From Tuctoria greenei (Eukaryota; Streptophyta; Magnoliopsida; Poales; Poaceae), in contig JAYESD010000001.1 in NCBI GenBank assembly GCA_036927565.1, forward strand, positions 284,901,560-284,965,559: DNA of 64,000 nt, in the 5' to 3' direction. The position numbers were made by a program, and so were the translations under genes. Position 1 is the first letter of the stretch. Each line of letters starts with the position of its first letter. The notes under the pieces are model-generated. The model was not told the origin of the DNA. It saw only the letters and a program-made list of their open reading frames with translations, and ran no database searches. Below are positions 31,682-43,216 of this stretch, piece after piece.

Positions 31682-31994
31682 TGAAAGTTGCCTAGAGAGG
31701 GGGGGTGAATAAGCTAAACGACCTGAAATGACTTAATAAAACGAGATTAGTACTCAGGGGGCGGACTAGTCCAGTCCAAGGGCGGACTAGTCCGGTCCTC
31801 CTATAGGGAAAGCCTAAAAAGGTGTTTTTAACAAGTTTTAGTTGTATTTTTGTGATGCGAGAAGTGTTAGAATGATTTTGTGAACCTTAACAAGTTGTAT
31901 AGCAAGTATGAAGCTAAGGGTCACAATGAAACAAAAGTTATGAACAAAATGGTAAGGCTAACCCTAGAAGCAATATGCGATGAATGAAAGCTAA
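31682..31994 (-). repeat. D 3' LTR, truncated to 313 bp
   Basis: The sequence matches the LTR end at 39084 onward (TGAAAGTTGCCTAGAG) and diverges after 31994. About 1.3 kb of the LTR, including the promoter part, is missing. One additional palindrome unit of about 22 bp (near 31762-31783) is present compared with the other LTR. Confidence 0.8.
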
Positions 31995-32135
31995 GAACCT
32001 TGATAAACCAAGCTGAACCTACCGTCGGACCTTGCTGTAGCTCGAAGCTAGAGTCGGACCTTGATAAAAAGGTGTTTTGGTGATATTCAAAACTTTTATC
32101 GTCAAAGCCAGTGTATTCACTACAAGCCAATGTAT
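31995..32135. other. Short unassigned stretch between the D 3' LTR remnant and the extra ORF
   Basis: About 140 bases containing the string GTCGGACCTTG twice (near 32023 and 32053) and a related CCTTGATAAA twice. It does not match the intact Copia LTR. It may be filler DNA at a deletion junction or a remnant of the region after the extra ORF. Confidence 0.4.
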
Positions 32136-33407
32136 TCAGCACACATAGGTCTTACAGAAGATGTCATCGAAGATGTAATCGACGAGGTTGAACTTCTCCT
32201 CCCCATCAACAAGAAGTAGCAGGTGCCTCAAATTTCCTTGTATGACTCCAGCATCACCATCCTTTGGTGCTATTGTCCTTCTTAGGATCCTGTTCATGAT
32301 GCTGTAGAAAGGCTTGATGTTGCGAGCGAGTCCTGGCTCATAGGACACATGGCTCGGGTACATGTAGTCCAATTGATCTCTGTCAACGGCCTTGAGGTTA
32401 GAGATGATTATTTCATGATCCAAGTGAGCCTCAAGACCTAGAATCTTGGCAAACTCCTCAAATGTGACTGAAAATTGCTCGCCATGCGTCATCCATATGA
32501 TCCGTCTATCACCTGAGGTGGTGAAGTAGATGGTGGAATAAAACTGCAAGATAACTTCGACGGTCCAGTCATACTTGAATCCCATGATCTCCTTGAGCAC
32601 ATGGCGCTCAGCTGCTTCAATGACCGCATCAAAAGCAGAGTGTTGCTTCTGGGCCATGTACTCCCAGTCTACCCATTGTGCTTCAATCACAGGCTTCTTC
32701 ATGCTTTGATAGACAAAACAGTAATAGTCACAGTGAAAGTCGCACCAAAACCTAGGGTTGGCGGTGCTCCTTTCATACTTGTAGACTTTGTCCGTCCATA
32801 GTCTTCTCGCCTTCTCGGCTCCTTTCCCATGGAAGACATTGGCGGCTATTTCACGCTGCCTGTTGGGATTCCTCTCAGGAGTGTGCACCTCCAAAGGGCC
32901 AATGGGTTTGGCCTGCCCCCTCTCCTGGATCATAGGGCCTGCGACCCTCTTCGCCGGTATCTTCACAGTGGGCTTCATTTTCTTGGGCTCTATTGGAGCT
33001 AGAGCCTTGCCCTTCTTCGGATCTCTCTCGATCTGGCATTCAACAATTTCTTCTTGGGCTTGCTCCATGCCCCTTGGTTTCTCTCCCATGGTCACAAGTC
33101 TCTTCCTTTTGGAGACATGTACTGCTGCAGCCTGAGAATTGTGAGCTTCGCGCTCCTCTCATTTCTTCTTGCGGAGTTCCTTGCGGGACTCCTCAATGGC
33201 ACGGGCCATCGCTTCATCTTCGTTGTAGGCCGTAGCTGCGGCCCTAGCTTGTTGCTTTTTGGCCGCCTTTGCTCGCTCTTGCTGCTCGAGAAGTTTCTTG
33301 GCAGCCTCAACCTCAGCCTTTGCCTGTTCCTTGCCAAGGCGAAGCTGCTCCGCCTCCCACTCGGGGTCAGTGGGGGGAGAAGCGGATCGGCGAGGAGCTG
33401 CCATCAC
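32136..33407 (-). pseudogene. D extra 3' ORF
   Basis: The first part (33404-33159) starts at an ATG with a Pro-rich beginning and a coiled-coil-like run of Glu, Lys, Ala and Arg (EAAKKLLEQQERAKAAKKQQ). A stop follows, then 33095-32136 is open for 319 codons with Lys/Pro-rich sequence and the conserved block FWCDFHCDYY, AQWVDWEYMAQKQH, FKYDWTVEVILQFYSTIYF, RRIIWMTHGEQ, DQLDYMYPSH. It keeps the Trp that is a stop in C2. A splice-acceptor-like TTTCAG stands just before the ATG. Function unknown; see the C2 copy. Confidence 0.65.
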
Positions 33408-34304
33408 TGCTGAAACAGGAGGAAAACAAGGGATAGAAGGTCAAGAAGGTGGAATATTGCGAAAGAAATCACGAGAAACAGCCAAAATTAGGGTTTGGTC
33501 CTGTGTACACCGGACTTGTCCGCCCAAGGGACGGACTAGTCCGCCGGGCGGACTAGTCCGCCTGGCACCGGACTAGCCCAGTTTACACAGATTGAACCCT
33601 AACTCTAATGGTTTTTCAAAAAATCGTTGAATCAAGTCGCAATACTACTAGACTATGATCACAAGGATGCTAGGAACAACTTTAATGAAGAGGGACCTAT
33701 CAAAAACTTTATAGAATAAAAATAAGGCAAGTTTTTGAAAAGTGAGGAGTACCTCTTCAAATCTTGAGAAATCGATGGATCGGGGATTGATCGCGCCGGG
33801 AAGGGTTGGGAAAGGTCTCCCACGCTTCCGAGGCTTCCAATGCACGGATTGGAAACGATCTTTGGTGGATAAAGTCGAAAATCACCCAAGGAGGGGAGTT
33901 GAGCACGCGTGGGAGAGAGAAAACTGAGTGTGGGAAGTGGAGGGGTCGGCCGCCTCCTGGGGGGTTTAAGTCCCCAGGGGCCGGACTAGTCCGGTCTGCG
34001 GACCAGACCCAGACCAGTCCGGATCTGAACTTGTCCGGCCATAGGGCAGACTAGTCCGGTCCTAAGAGGCAGAAAACGTATATATATTTGAGTTTTGGCC
34101 ACTATAGATGATCCTTTTGGACATATTGCCACAACAAGGCCTTATGAATATGGTCAGTAAGCAATCAACAATCAAACTATGACCATAACTCACAAAGTTG
34201 ATAGTTTTTCAAATATTTTGGAGAAAATTTAGATAGAGATGAATTTCTCAAACACATGCGTTCTTTTGAATAAGATGTAAAGTAAACATTTAGATGTGCA
34301 TGTT
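33408..34304 (-). promoter_or_regulatory. D leader of the extra ORF with palindromes and intron signals
   Basis: Same layout as in C2: palindrome copies near 34060-33975, a leader, donor GAG/GTACTC at 33752, more palindromes near 33580-33505, and an acceptor-like CAG at 33410 before the ATG at 33404. The putative intron of 343 bases compares with 347 in C2. Confidence 0.5.
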
Positions 34305-35033
34305 TCAAGCCACATTTTGAGAATCTAAGATATTGAGCTCACTCCTAAGCTCACAAAAGCGCTTCTCATCTAGAGGCTTGGTGAATATATCGGCTAGTTG
34401 GTTCTCGGTTCTCACATGGGAAATCACTATATCCCCCTTTAAGGAATGATCTCTGAAGAAGTGGTGTCTAATGTCTATGTGTTTGGTCCTTGAATGCTCA
34501 ACCGGATTATGGGCTATTTTGATGGCGCTCTCATTGTCACATAGGAGAGGAATATGACACAAATTTATACCATAATCCCTTAGAGTTTGTCTCATCCAAA
34601 GAAGTTGTGCACAACAACTTCCGGCTGCTACATACTCCGCTTCGGCTGTGGAAAGAGCAATGGAGTTTTGTTTCTTAGAGGACCATGACACTAAGGATCT
34701 ACCCAAGAATTGGCATGTCCCAGATGTGCTCTTTCTATCAACTTTGCACCCCGCATAATCCGCATCGGAATAGCCAATAAGGTTAAACATGGATCCTTTG
34801 GGGTACCAAAGTCCTATGATAGGTGTGTGAACTAAATATCTAAGAATTCTCTTCACGGCGGTCATATGACACACCTTAGGTGCAGCTTGAAAACGTGCAC
34901 ACCTACACACACTAAGCATAATATCCGGTCTAGATGCACAAAGATATAGCAAAGAACCAATCATGGAACGATATACCTTTTGATCCACACTTGGACCATC
35001 TCCTTTGAGGTCTAAGTGTCCATTTGTTGCCAT
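34305..35033 (-). pseudogene. D RNase H and RT end
   Basis: An open frame of 242 codons starts in the region after RT (MATNGHLDLKGDGPSVDQK), continues with GYSDADYAGCKVDRKSTSG, AEAEYVAAGSCCAQLLW and CDNESAI, and ends in KHIDIRHHF and ADIFTKPLDEKRF. All acidic RNase H residues seem present. It is separated from the preceding frame by a small deletion. Confidence 0.8.
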
Positions 35034-35853
35034 TGGAGTCTTCTTTGAGTTGCTTGACTTGAAAACCTAAAAAGAACTTCAACTCCCCCATCATGGACAT
35101 CTCAAATCTCTCTGTCATTATCCCTTTTGTAATGTCTCCTAGAATGTTGTCAACGGAGTGATCCCGTTGAACAATTTGATGCACACGAGGATGTGGAGGT
35201 TGAACTCTTGAGTCATCATCATCCTCTTCTTCTTCTTGGTCTCCCCCTTGATTTATGCTTCCCTCCTGACTTTTGTCTTCTTGATCATGTTGAGGTGTCA
35301 CTTGTCCATCTTCAACTTGATCGCGTGGGGGATGATTTGCATCATCTTGTTGTTGGTCACTTGAGCATTGAGGTTGTTCTTGTGGTCGAACATCTCCAAG
35401 TGCCATCCTCCTAAGAGCTTCTTGTGGAGACTCTTCTTGATCTAGCACACTTTGATCGACTTGCTCCACTTGGGAGCCATTAGTTTCATCAAACACCACG
35501 TCGCGTGCTATTTCAACAATCCCGGAGGATTTGTTGAAAACAAAGTAGGCGTGGGTGTTTGAATCATAACCAAGCAAGAAACCTTCATCGGACTTTGAAG
35601 CAAACTTCGAAGTCCTAGGCTTCTTGTTGAGAATGTAGCACTTGCTCCCAAAAACACGAAAGTAAGAGACATTTGGCTTCTTACCAACTAGAAGCTCGTA
35701 GGGGGTCTTCTTGAGGAGGCGGTGGAGGTACAATCGATTGACTGTGTGGCAAGCGGTGTTAACCGCCTCCGCCCAAAACCGTTCCGATGTCTTGTACTCA
35801 TCAAGCATTGTCCTTGACATCTCAATGAGTGTCCTATTCTTCCGTTCCGCCAC
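34930..35853 (-). pseudogene. D integrase C-terminus joined to RT thumb; RT core deleted
   Basis: The frame runs from MAERKNRTLIEMSRTMLDEYK through KKPNVSYFRVFGSKCYILNKK and an acidic linker to VDNILGDITKG. It then continues directly with MTERFEMSMMGELKFFLGFQVKQLKE. In C2 these two points are about 690 bases apart (23840 to 24530), and that interval holds the RT fingers and palm including the YVDD box. A second loss of about 90 bases follows KQLKE. The element therefore cannot encode RT. Confidence 0.8.
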
Positions 35854-35925
35854 CCCATTTTGTTGAGGAGAGTATGGGGCTGAGAATTCATGCTTGATGC
35901 CCTCCTCATCCAGGAATTATTCCAC

Positions 35926-36738
35926 TTAAGTATTCTTGAACTCGGTGCCGTTGTCGCTTCTTATAGCTTTGATTCTTGAGGCGAACTCATTTTGAGCTCT
36001 CCTCAAGAACCACTTGAGGACACCATGAGTTTCACTCTTATCATGCAAGAAAAATACCCAAGTGAAACGAGAAAAATCATCAACAATAACAAGACCATAT
36101 TTGTTACCGCCAATGCTAATGTAGGTTATTGGTCCGAAAAGGTACATGTATAGTAGTTCCAAAGGTCTTGTCGTCGTCATGATGTTCTTGGAGGGGTGTT
36201 GAGCTCCCACTTGCTTCCCCACTTGGCAAGCACTACATGGCCTATCCTTTTCAAAGACAACATTCTTCAAACCATGGATGTGCTCGCCCTTAAGAAGCTT
36301 TTGTAAGTTCCTCATCCCAACATGGGCTAGCCGTCTATGCCAAAGCCATCCCATGTTGGTTTTCGCCATTAAGCATGTGTCAAGTTGAGCTTTATCCGAG
36401 GCAAAATCAACAAGATAAAGCTTTCCCTTGAGGACACCCTTAAAAGCGATTGAGTTATCACTTCTTCTAAGGACGCTGACACCCTCATTAGTGAAAACAC
36501 AATTATAACCATTGTCACATAGTTGTGATATGGACAAAAGGTTATAGTCTAGAGAATCAATATGCAAAACATGAGAAAGAGTGTGTTGGGGAGAAATAAT
36601 AATTTTACTGGAGCCAAGTATTTTCCCTCGGCTATTGTCCCCGAAGAGGATCCCTTCATTTGGATCATCATGTTGCTCATACTCCACGAACATTCTCCTC
36701 TCTCCAGTCATGTGGTTGGTGCATCCACTATCGAGCAC
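35926..36738 (-). pseudogene. D protease, GAG-pre-integrase and integrase core
   Basis: A 270-codon frame starts LDSGCTNHMTGERRMF, the protease active site, continues with LLSISQLCDNGYN and the GAG-pre-integrase finger (WLWHRRLAHVGMRNLQKL, CSACQVGK), then the integrase with YLFGPITY, where Tyr replaces the first catalytic Asp, and IRSDNGTEFKNT. A stop separates it from 35853. Confidence 0.8.
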
Positions 36739-36778
36739 CCATTTGGATCCACCGGAGGAGTATGCCTACAAAACAAGA

Positions 36779-37850
36779 TTATGTATTCCTTTTAGGTACC
36801 CAAGCAGAGTTGGGTCCTTTGACGTTAGTAGTGAGACACTTGGGCACCCACACACAAGGCTTGGGGCTCTTGGGGAGTGGCCCAACATATCTAGCATATA
36901 CTTTGCCATACTTGTTCCTCATCAAAACATATGATGCATCAAAGTCATGAAATAGAGGATGCGGTTCAGATTTAGGCATGTAAGTGCTAGTTGAAGTGTT
37001 CTTGCCAATTTTAGTTGTGGGTGAGCTTCCCTTGACAAAAACAATCAAGTCTTTGCCATACTTGGAGGTTTTGGCATTTTGCTTTCCACCTCTAGTATAA
37101 CCAAGACCATCCTTGACATAGGGAGGTCTTGTGTTGGTGTAAGCACTTTGTGCATACGCCACTTTCTCTTTGTCAAATATGCCACCCTTAGGTGCTTGAC
37201 TGCCTTGAGTCAATTTGAGCTCATCCTTTAATTTAAGAATCAAGTTAGAACATTTGCAAGTTGATATTGCTTCGGATGCAACCTTTGAGGAGGATAAGCT
37301 TTTGGAGGAAGAGGCTACATTAGTCTTATGGGACTCAACTTGAGTCTCAAGGATCTTGTTAACTTTTGCCAAGTTCGTCCCTGAGCTCAATGGTTGTGTC
37401 CTCAAGACTTGAGCATGTTTTATTGCTTAGAGCAAGTTCATGCTCCAATGCATTGCTCTTCTCTCTCTCAAGCTCAAGGAGCTCAATGAGCTCTTTACAT
37501 CTTTCCTTTTCTTGGATAAGCATGTCCTCTTGCCTATCTATGAGCTCCTCCTTCTCAAAAATCACATCCGAGAGCAATTTCATTCTTTGCAATGTGCTCT
37601 TACTTATATCTTTAATCATGTACTCGTTTTCACTAGCACTATCAAAATTATCATGGGAGGATATGGAAGAGGATGAGTTAGAGGTAACCTTTCTTCTTCC
37701 TTGTTTTTCCATGAGGCAAGTTGGCTTGTGGTCGTAGAGATTGGGGAAGAGCTTGCTTCCCTTGGAACTCCTCCCGATGGCAATGGTTGCCATCTTATCC
37801 TCGTCTTCGGAAGAGGAGGACTCATCGTTAGAGTCCCACTCCTTTCCTAA
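36779..37850 (-). pseudogene. D gag C-terminal coiled coil
   Basis: Two overlapping frames (37793-37359 and 37405-36779) give a Ser-rich start, the coiled coil (EKEELIDRQEDMLIQEKER and following heptads), CKCSNLILKLKDELK and the linker to the protease ending in VWVPK. A frameshift near 37380 divides them. Confidence 0.65.
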
Positions 37851-39035
37851 GTGAGCATGACTGGAGGGACTCTTCTTCTTGTAGAACTTCTTCTCTTGCG
37901 GCTTGCCCTCTTCATGTGGGCAATCTACAATGAAGTGCCCGTACTCGCCACAATTGTAGCAAGCCCTCTTGGTTTTGGGCCTTGCCTTTTATTTGCCCTT
38001 GCTCTCATGCTTGTATCCTCCTTTTCTTCTTCTCATCATTCTCTTGAAGTTGTTGATGAAGAGGGCCTCTTCCTCATCGGTGTCAAGGCTCTCCTCATCA
38101 TCTTTGTTTTGCTCTTTTGAGGAGGATGTCGCTTTGAGTGCAACATCCTTCATCTTCGAAGCGGTGAACCTTTGGTGGTCGTTGTAGAAGAGTGCCTCCT
38201 TCTCCATGATCTCGTGGTTGATGATCCTCCCGAGGACCTCCTCTAGGGTCATTTTGGCAAACCCCAGGCTTTCTCGTATCATGGAGCAAAGAGAGACGTT
38301 TCTAGGCATGAATGCCCGAATCATTCTCTTCACCACTTCGTGGTTCGTCCACTTGGTGCATCCATAAGATCTGCTCTTGTTGATGAGCAGCTTTAGGCGG
38401 TTGTACATCTCTTAGGGAGATTCACCATCCATAATGGCAAACCTCCCGAGCTCTCCTTCAATGAGCTCAATCTTGGCTTCCTTCACGACTTGGTTGCCTT
38501 CATGAGCCGTCTTGAGCGTGTCTCAAATATCTTTGGCCACCTCAAGTCCATCCACTCGGTTGAACTCATCTATTGAGAGAGATGAGATGATCACTCCAGC
38601 CGCTTGGGCATTGCGGTGAAGGAGCACGACTTGCTACGGAGTGATGTCTTCTTCATTTTTCAGGATGTGCACCCCGATCAACACAATCTGCCACAAAGAG
38701 GAATTGAGTGACACGAGATAGATCTTCATGTTGTGTTTCCACATCCCGTAATCGGTTCCATCGAATTGGGGAGGTTTCCCCAATGGGATAGAAAGGTAGT
38801 GGTTGTTGGAGACAAGGCGTTCATAGTTGTAGCCTTGTTGGTTGTAGTTGATCGTGCCGCCTGATGTAGAGGTCGAGGAGTCAACCTTTAGAATCTTCAA
38901 TTTCTCTCAAAGTTTCGCCTTGAGCTGGCGAGTCTCTTCATCATCTGTGGACTTGTCTTGGTAGAAAAGCACCTCCTCTTGGGTTGCCTGGATCTCATTT
39001 GTTGAGACCTCGTCATACCCCACTCTGGCCATCTT
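37851..39035 (-). pseudogene. D gag with zinc knuckle
   Basis: Minus-strand pieces read HYLSIPLGKPPQFDGTDYGMWKHNM (38900-38634), MYNRLKLLINKSRSYG to NNFKRMMRRRKGG (38408-37989) and the zinc knuckle CYNCGEYGHFIVDC (37964-37923). At least four in-frame stops are visible, for example before 38634 and at 37989. The start is probably the ATG near 39030. Confidence 0.75.
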
Positions 39036-39069
39036 CTCTCCGAGTTGTTAGACTCTTTGGGAGAGTCCT

Positions 39070-39081
39070 GCTCTAATACCA
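39070..39081 (-). other. D primer-binding site
   Basis: On the minus strand TGGTATTAGAGC follows the 5' LTR after two bases. It is the initiator-Met site with one change (C to T) from the C2 site. Confidence 0.8.
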
Positions 39082-39083
39082 AT

Positions 39084-40718
39084 TGAAAGTTGCCTAGAGG
39101 GGGGGGGGTGAATAGGCTAAACGACCTGAAATGACTTAATAAAACGAGATTAGTACTCAGGGGGCGGACTAGTCCGGTCCTCCTATAGGGAAAGCCTAAA
39201 AAGGTGTTTCTAACAATTTTTAGTTGTATTTTTGTGATGCGAGAAGTGTTAGAATGATTTTGTGAACCTTAACAAGTTGTATAGCAAGTATGAAGCTAAG
39301 GGTCACAATGAAACAAGAGTTATGAACAAAACGGTAAGGCTAACCCTAGAAGCAATATGCGATGAATGAAAGCTAATAACACAAGGGACACAAGGATTTT
39401 ATCCCGAGGTTCGATCCCACAAAGGAATCTACGTCCCCGTTGAGGAGTCCACGAAGGACCGGGTTCAAAAACCCTTCCCTCACCAAGTTTACCACAAGGG
39501 CCAAACTTGGTTCTCCACTATCACAAAGGGGTGAATACAAGATTCGTTGGGGCTTCTCACAATCTGGGGGTCCCACCACAAATACAATCACAAATCACAA
39601 AGATTAACTCAAAGCCACAGATCACAATAATTCACAAGTGCAAGAGATCAAACCGAGAGCCAAAGAGCGGTGTTCTTCCTCTTCACCTCACCAAACCCTA
39701 ATCCACACAAGAATTAGTTTTAGAGGGAATGTAGGCAAGAAGGAGGCTTTTTGGAGGATCAAGGTTGTTGTGGCGGCGCTAGGATTTCAACTTGCTCAAG
39801 AGATTGTTCAAATGAACCCAGGGGTCCTCTATTTATAGAGGTTCCAAGCCCATACTGCTGACTTCAGCAGATGGGCGGACTAGTCCGCCCTACGGCTCGG
39901 ACTAGTCCAACCTTTGGGACCACTGACGTCCCTGACAACTGTCGCAGTGAGCGGCAATCGTCACACTACCCGCCAAACTTCAAATTCAAACGGTCATTTC
40001 AAAACGGACTAGTCCGGTCACAACCAGACTAGTCCGATCTCACACAGAACCTTTTGTTCCATGTGAAAACGGACTAGTCTGAAGACCACGGACTAGTCTG
40101 GCCCCTAAGGCGGACTAGTCTGGTCTACCCAGACTTAGTCGCTGAAGCACCGACTTCTCTCCAAACCCGGACTAGTCCGGCCCCCAGGGTGGACTAGTCC
40201 GATCTCAGTCAGGACCTCTTGGTACGGACCAAAATGGACAAGTCCGTGGTTTTGGGACTTAGTCCCCAAAACCCACTCCACGACTACCTGGACTAGTCCG
40301 TCCCACTACGGACTAGTCCGAACTCAGTCAGACCCTTCTGGTCCGGCTGAAAATGGACTTGGTCGGCCAGGAACGAACTAGTCCGGCCACCTGCACGGAC
40401 TAGTCCGGCGACTCCTGCCAGACTGCTTCCAACTCTCTTCTCTCAATAGGTGTGATCTCTAAACCGCTTTGAGCTCCCTACTTGATCTCAAGGCACTTTA
40501 CACACACACCCTCACACATATTTGGTTAGTCTAAACTCGACACACTAGAAACCCTAGTTTATCCTTTTCGAGTTGACATCGCCGTTTTCATCCTTTTCCT
40601 TTTTGAGGGATTGTGCTTCCACTTGAGTCCAGACCTGTGCTTAAGATCATTGAGCTCATTAGTCACTTAATTGTCATCATCAATCATCAAAAACACGGGG
40701 ATCCTAGATGCACTTTCA
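39084..40718 (-). repeat. D 5' LTR (1635 bp) with palindrome array
   Basis: Plus-strand ends are TGAAAGTTGCC and GCACTTTCA. Read on the minus strand, about fifteen CGGACTAGTCCG-type copies (40412-39874) precede the TATA box CTCTATAAATAG (39840-39829). This is the densest array among the Copia LTRs here. Confidence 0.85.
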
Positions 40719-41161
40719 CTATCTGAGACTATCTTTTTCGGAACTCCATGCAAACATACTATTCTTCCCATGTACAGTTCCGCCAATTTCTCTCCATTAT
40801 AGGTGGTCTTGACGGGAATAAAGTGAGCTGACTTAGTTAACCGATCCACAATTACCCAAATTGAGTCGTAACCAAACTGAGTACGTGGTAAACCAACTAT
40901 GAAGTCCATACCGATTTCTTCCCACTTCCATTCCGGAATCTTTAATGGTTGTAATAGTCCAGCTGACTTTTGATGTTACGCCTTGACTCGTTGGCACACA
41001 TCACACAATGCCACATATTCAGCTATGTCCTTTTTCATGCTATCCCACCAATAGAAAGCCTTCAAGTCTTTGTACATCTTGGTACAACCAGGGTGAATCG
41101 AGTACGGCGAGTCATGTGCCTCCTTTAATATTGTCTCCCGTATATGCTTTACATTCGGCAC
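40719..41161 (-). pseudogene. B integrase N-terminal half
   Basis: 41161-40976 carries the zinc finger (HDSPYSIHPGCTKMYKDLK ... CDVCQRVKA) and 40909-40724 the core start (MDFIVGLPRTQFGYDS, VDRLTKSAHFIPV, HGVPKKIVSDS). The frame is cut by Copia D just after the second catalytic Asp. A stop lies between the two pieces near 40978. Confidence 0.8.
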
Positions 41162-41179
41162 AACGATTTTCTTTCCAAG

Positions 41180-43216
41180 TCATATGGTACCATGTTCATC
41201 CTCATCAAATCTGAATTCTCTCCCTTCTTCGGTCCTTTCCTTGATTTCCTTGATCTCCTCATTTTTGGTTTGTGCTTCTCGAATTTCTTGCCCCAAGGTT
41301 GGATTTAACTCCATCATCCCCATCTCATTTACAAACCCGAGGTTCAACCGTTCAAACTCCTTACATAACTCGGATGGTAATTCTCGAACTGTGAGTTGAT
41401 GACTTACTCCTTTTCTACTCAAAGCATCGGCCACTACATTGGCTTTTCCCGAATGATAGTTGATCCCCAAATCATAATCTTTGATGATATCCAACCATGT
41501 TCGTTGCCTCAAATTCAGATCCGTTTGTGTGAAAATATACTTCAAACTCTTATGATCCGTATAAATTTCACACCTATGTCCAATAATATAGTGTCTCCAA
41601 ATCTTCAATGCATGTACCACGGCTGCAAGTTCTAAATCATGTGTTGGGTAATTATTCTCATGTTTCTTCAATTGTCTTGATGCATAGGCAACCACTTGAC
41701 ATTCTTGCATCAATACACATCCAAGTCCTTGCCTCGATGCGTCGCAATAAATATCAAAACTCTTGCTCACATCCGGCAGTACCAAAATTGGGGTTGTTGT
41801 CAACCTCTTCTTCAACTCCTCAAAACTGTTTTGACAAGCTTGAGTCCATTGGAATGCATTTCCCTTCATTAGCAATTCCGTCATTGGCTTGGCTATCTTG
41901 GAGAAGTCCTTGATGAACCGACGGTAATATCTAGCCATCCCAAGGAAACTCCTTATTTGCTTTACATTTTGCGGCGGTTCCCACTTCAACACGTCTCTCA
42001 CTTTTCCGGGGTCAACTGATACTCCTCCTCCTGAGACTATATAACCCAAAAACGACACCTCTTTCAACCAAAACTGACACTTGTTGAACTTGGCATACAA
42101 TTGATGCTCCCTTAATTTTTGCAACATAAGCCTCAAGTGTTCCTCATGTTCCTTCTCATCCTTCAAGTAGATCATAATATCATCAATGAATACCACAACG
42201 AACTTATCCAAGTACTCCATGAAGACCTTATTCATGAGGTACATAAAGTATGCCGGTGCGTTTGTCAATCCAAAAGACATCACGGTGTACTCATAAGATC
42301 CATATTGTGTCCTAAAAGCTGTCTTGGGTATGTCCGATGGTCTAATCTTTATTTGAAAGTATCCCGACCTCAAATCAATCTTAGAGAAGATACAAGCACC
42401 CTTCATCTGATCAAACAAGTCTTCTATGTGTGGCAAGGTGTACTTTTTTTTTATTGTTACCTCGTTGAGAGCTCGGTAATCCACACACATCCTTTGCGTT
42501 CTATCCTTCTTGTCCACAAACAGCACAGGCGCTCCCCAAGGTGAAGAGCTTGGGCGAATAAAACCCTTCTCTAGTTGCTCTTGAATTTGCTTCTTGAGCT
42601 CCGCTAATTCCATAGGAGGCATCCTATATGGCCTCTTAGTTATAGGTGCAGTTCCAGGTATTAAATCAATAACAAACTCAATGTCTCGATCAGGTGGCAT
42701 ACCTGGCAACTCGTCCGGAAAAACATCCAAAAATTCACACACCACCGGAATCTCCTCAATTGCGACACCGTCCATATGATTCAGCTCCAATTGCTTCGGT
42801 GCGGTTTGAGATGCTTCAAATTCTACGGTGATCCCTTCTTCATTGGTCAACTTCACTGTCTTTGTGGCACACTCAATAACTCCATTGTGCTTCGTTAACC
42901 AGTCCATATCAAGTATAATGTCCAATCCTTGAGAATCCAAAACAATGAGGTTGGCGGAGAAGTCTACCTCCCTTATTCTAAGGCTTACTTTTGGACATAC
43001 TATATTTGTCCTCATCTCTCCTCTAGGAGACATAACCAATAGAGTAAACTTCATATTAGAGATAGGCAAACTATACTTGGCAACATACTTCGATGCAATG
43101 AATGAATGTGATGCTCCAGAATCAAATAACATAGTCGCGGGGTTGGAGTTGGCGAGAAACATACCAATGACCACATCATCCGCTTGTTGAGCATCCTCTG
43201 TAGATACATGGTTCAC
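41180..43216 (-). CDS. B protease, reverse transcriptase and RNase H
   Basis: An undisturbed 678-codon frame. Protease: [16 protein letters not shown] near residue 30. [65 protein letters not shown] and the catalytic FIDDIMIY near residue 345. RNase [35 protein letters not shown] and [11 protein letters not shown], then the tether [23 protein letters not shown]. All three catalytic centres look intact. A stop at 41180 separates it from the integrase, and gag upstream is frameshifted, so the polyprotein is not complete. Confidence 0.88.
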   Translation of the reverse strand: MNHVSTEDAQQADDVVIGMFLANSNPATMLFDSGASHSFIASKYVAKYSLPISNMKFTLLVMSPRGEMRTNIVCPKVSLRIREVDFSANLIVLDSQGLDIILDMDWLTKHNGVIECATKTVKLTNEEGITVEFEASQTAPKQLELNHMDGVAIEEIPVVCEFLDVFPDELPGMPPDRDIEFVIDLIPGTAPITKRPYRMPPMELAELKKQIQEQLEKGFIRPSSSPWGAPVLFVDKKDRTQRMCVDYRALNEVTIKKKYTLPHIEDLFDQMKGACIFSKIDLRSGYFQIKIRPSDIPKTAFRTQYGSYEYTVMSFGLTNAPAYFMYLMNKVFMEYLDKFVVVFIDDIMIYLKDEKEHEEHLRLMLQKLREHQLYAKFNKCQFWLKEVSFLGYIVSGGGVSVDPGKVRDVLKWEPPQNVKQIRSFLGMARYYRRFIKDFSKIAKPMTELLMKGNAFQWTQACQNSFEELKKRLTTTPILVLPDVSKSFDIYCDASRQGLGCVLMQECQVVAYASRQLKKHENNYPTHDLELAAVVHALKIWRHYIIGHRCEIYTDHKSLKYIFTQTDLNLRQRTWLDIIKDYDLGINYHSGKANVVADALSRKGVSHQLTVRELPSELCKEFERLNLGFVNEMGMMELNPTLGQEIREAQTKNEEIKEIKERTEEGREFRFDEDEHGTI

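Larger units (their letters stand above)
31682..40718 (-). mobile_element. D: Ty1/Copia element, deleted relative of C2, nested in B
   Basis: The minus-strand element has its 5' LTR at 39084-40718 and a truncated 3' LTR at 31682-31994. It is flanked by the 5-bp target duplication CTATC (31677-31681 and 40719-40723). Gag, integrase, RNase H and the extra ORF are recognisable and close to C2. The RT core is deleted. It interrupts B's integrase within the codons after the second catalytic Asp. Confidence 0.9.

Noticed and set aside
33159..33413. Serine- and leucine-rich plus-strand frames with signal-peptide look
   Set aside because: They are antisense to the Copia D extra ORF, which has homology to a second copy.
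37366..38187. Hydrophobic plus-strand frames resembling membrane proteins
   Set aside because: They are complements of the charged coiled-coil and Lys/Glu-rich gag region of Copia D.
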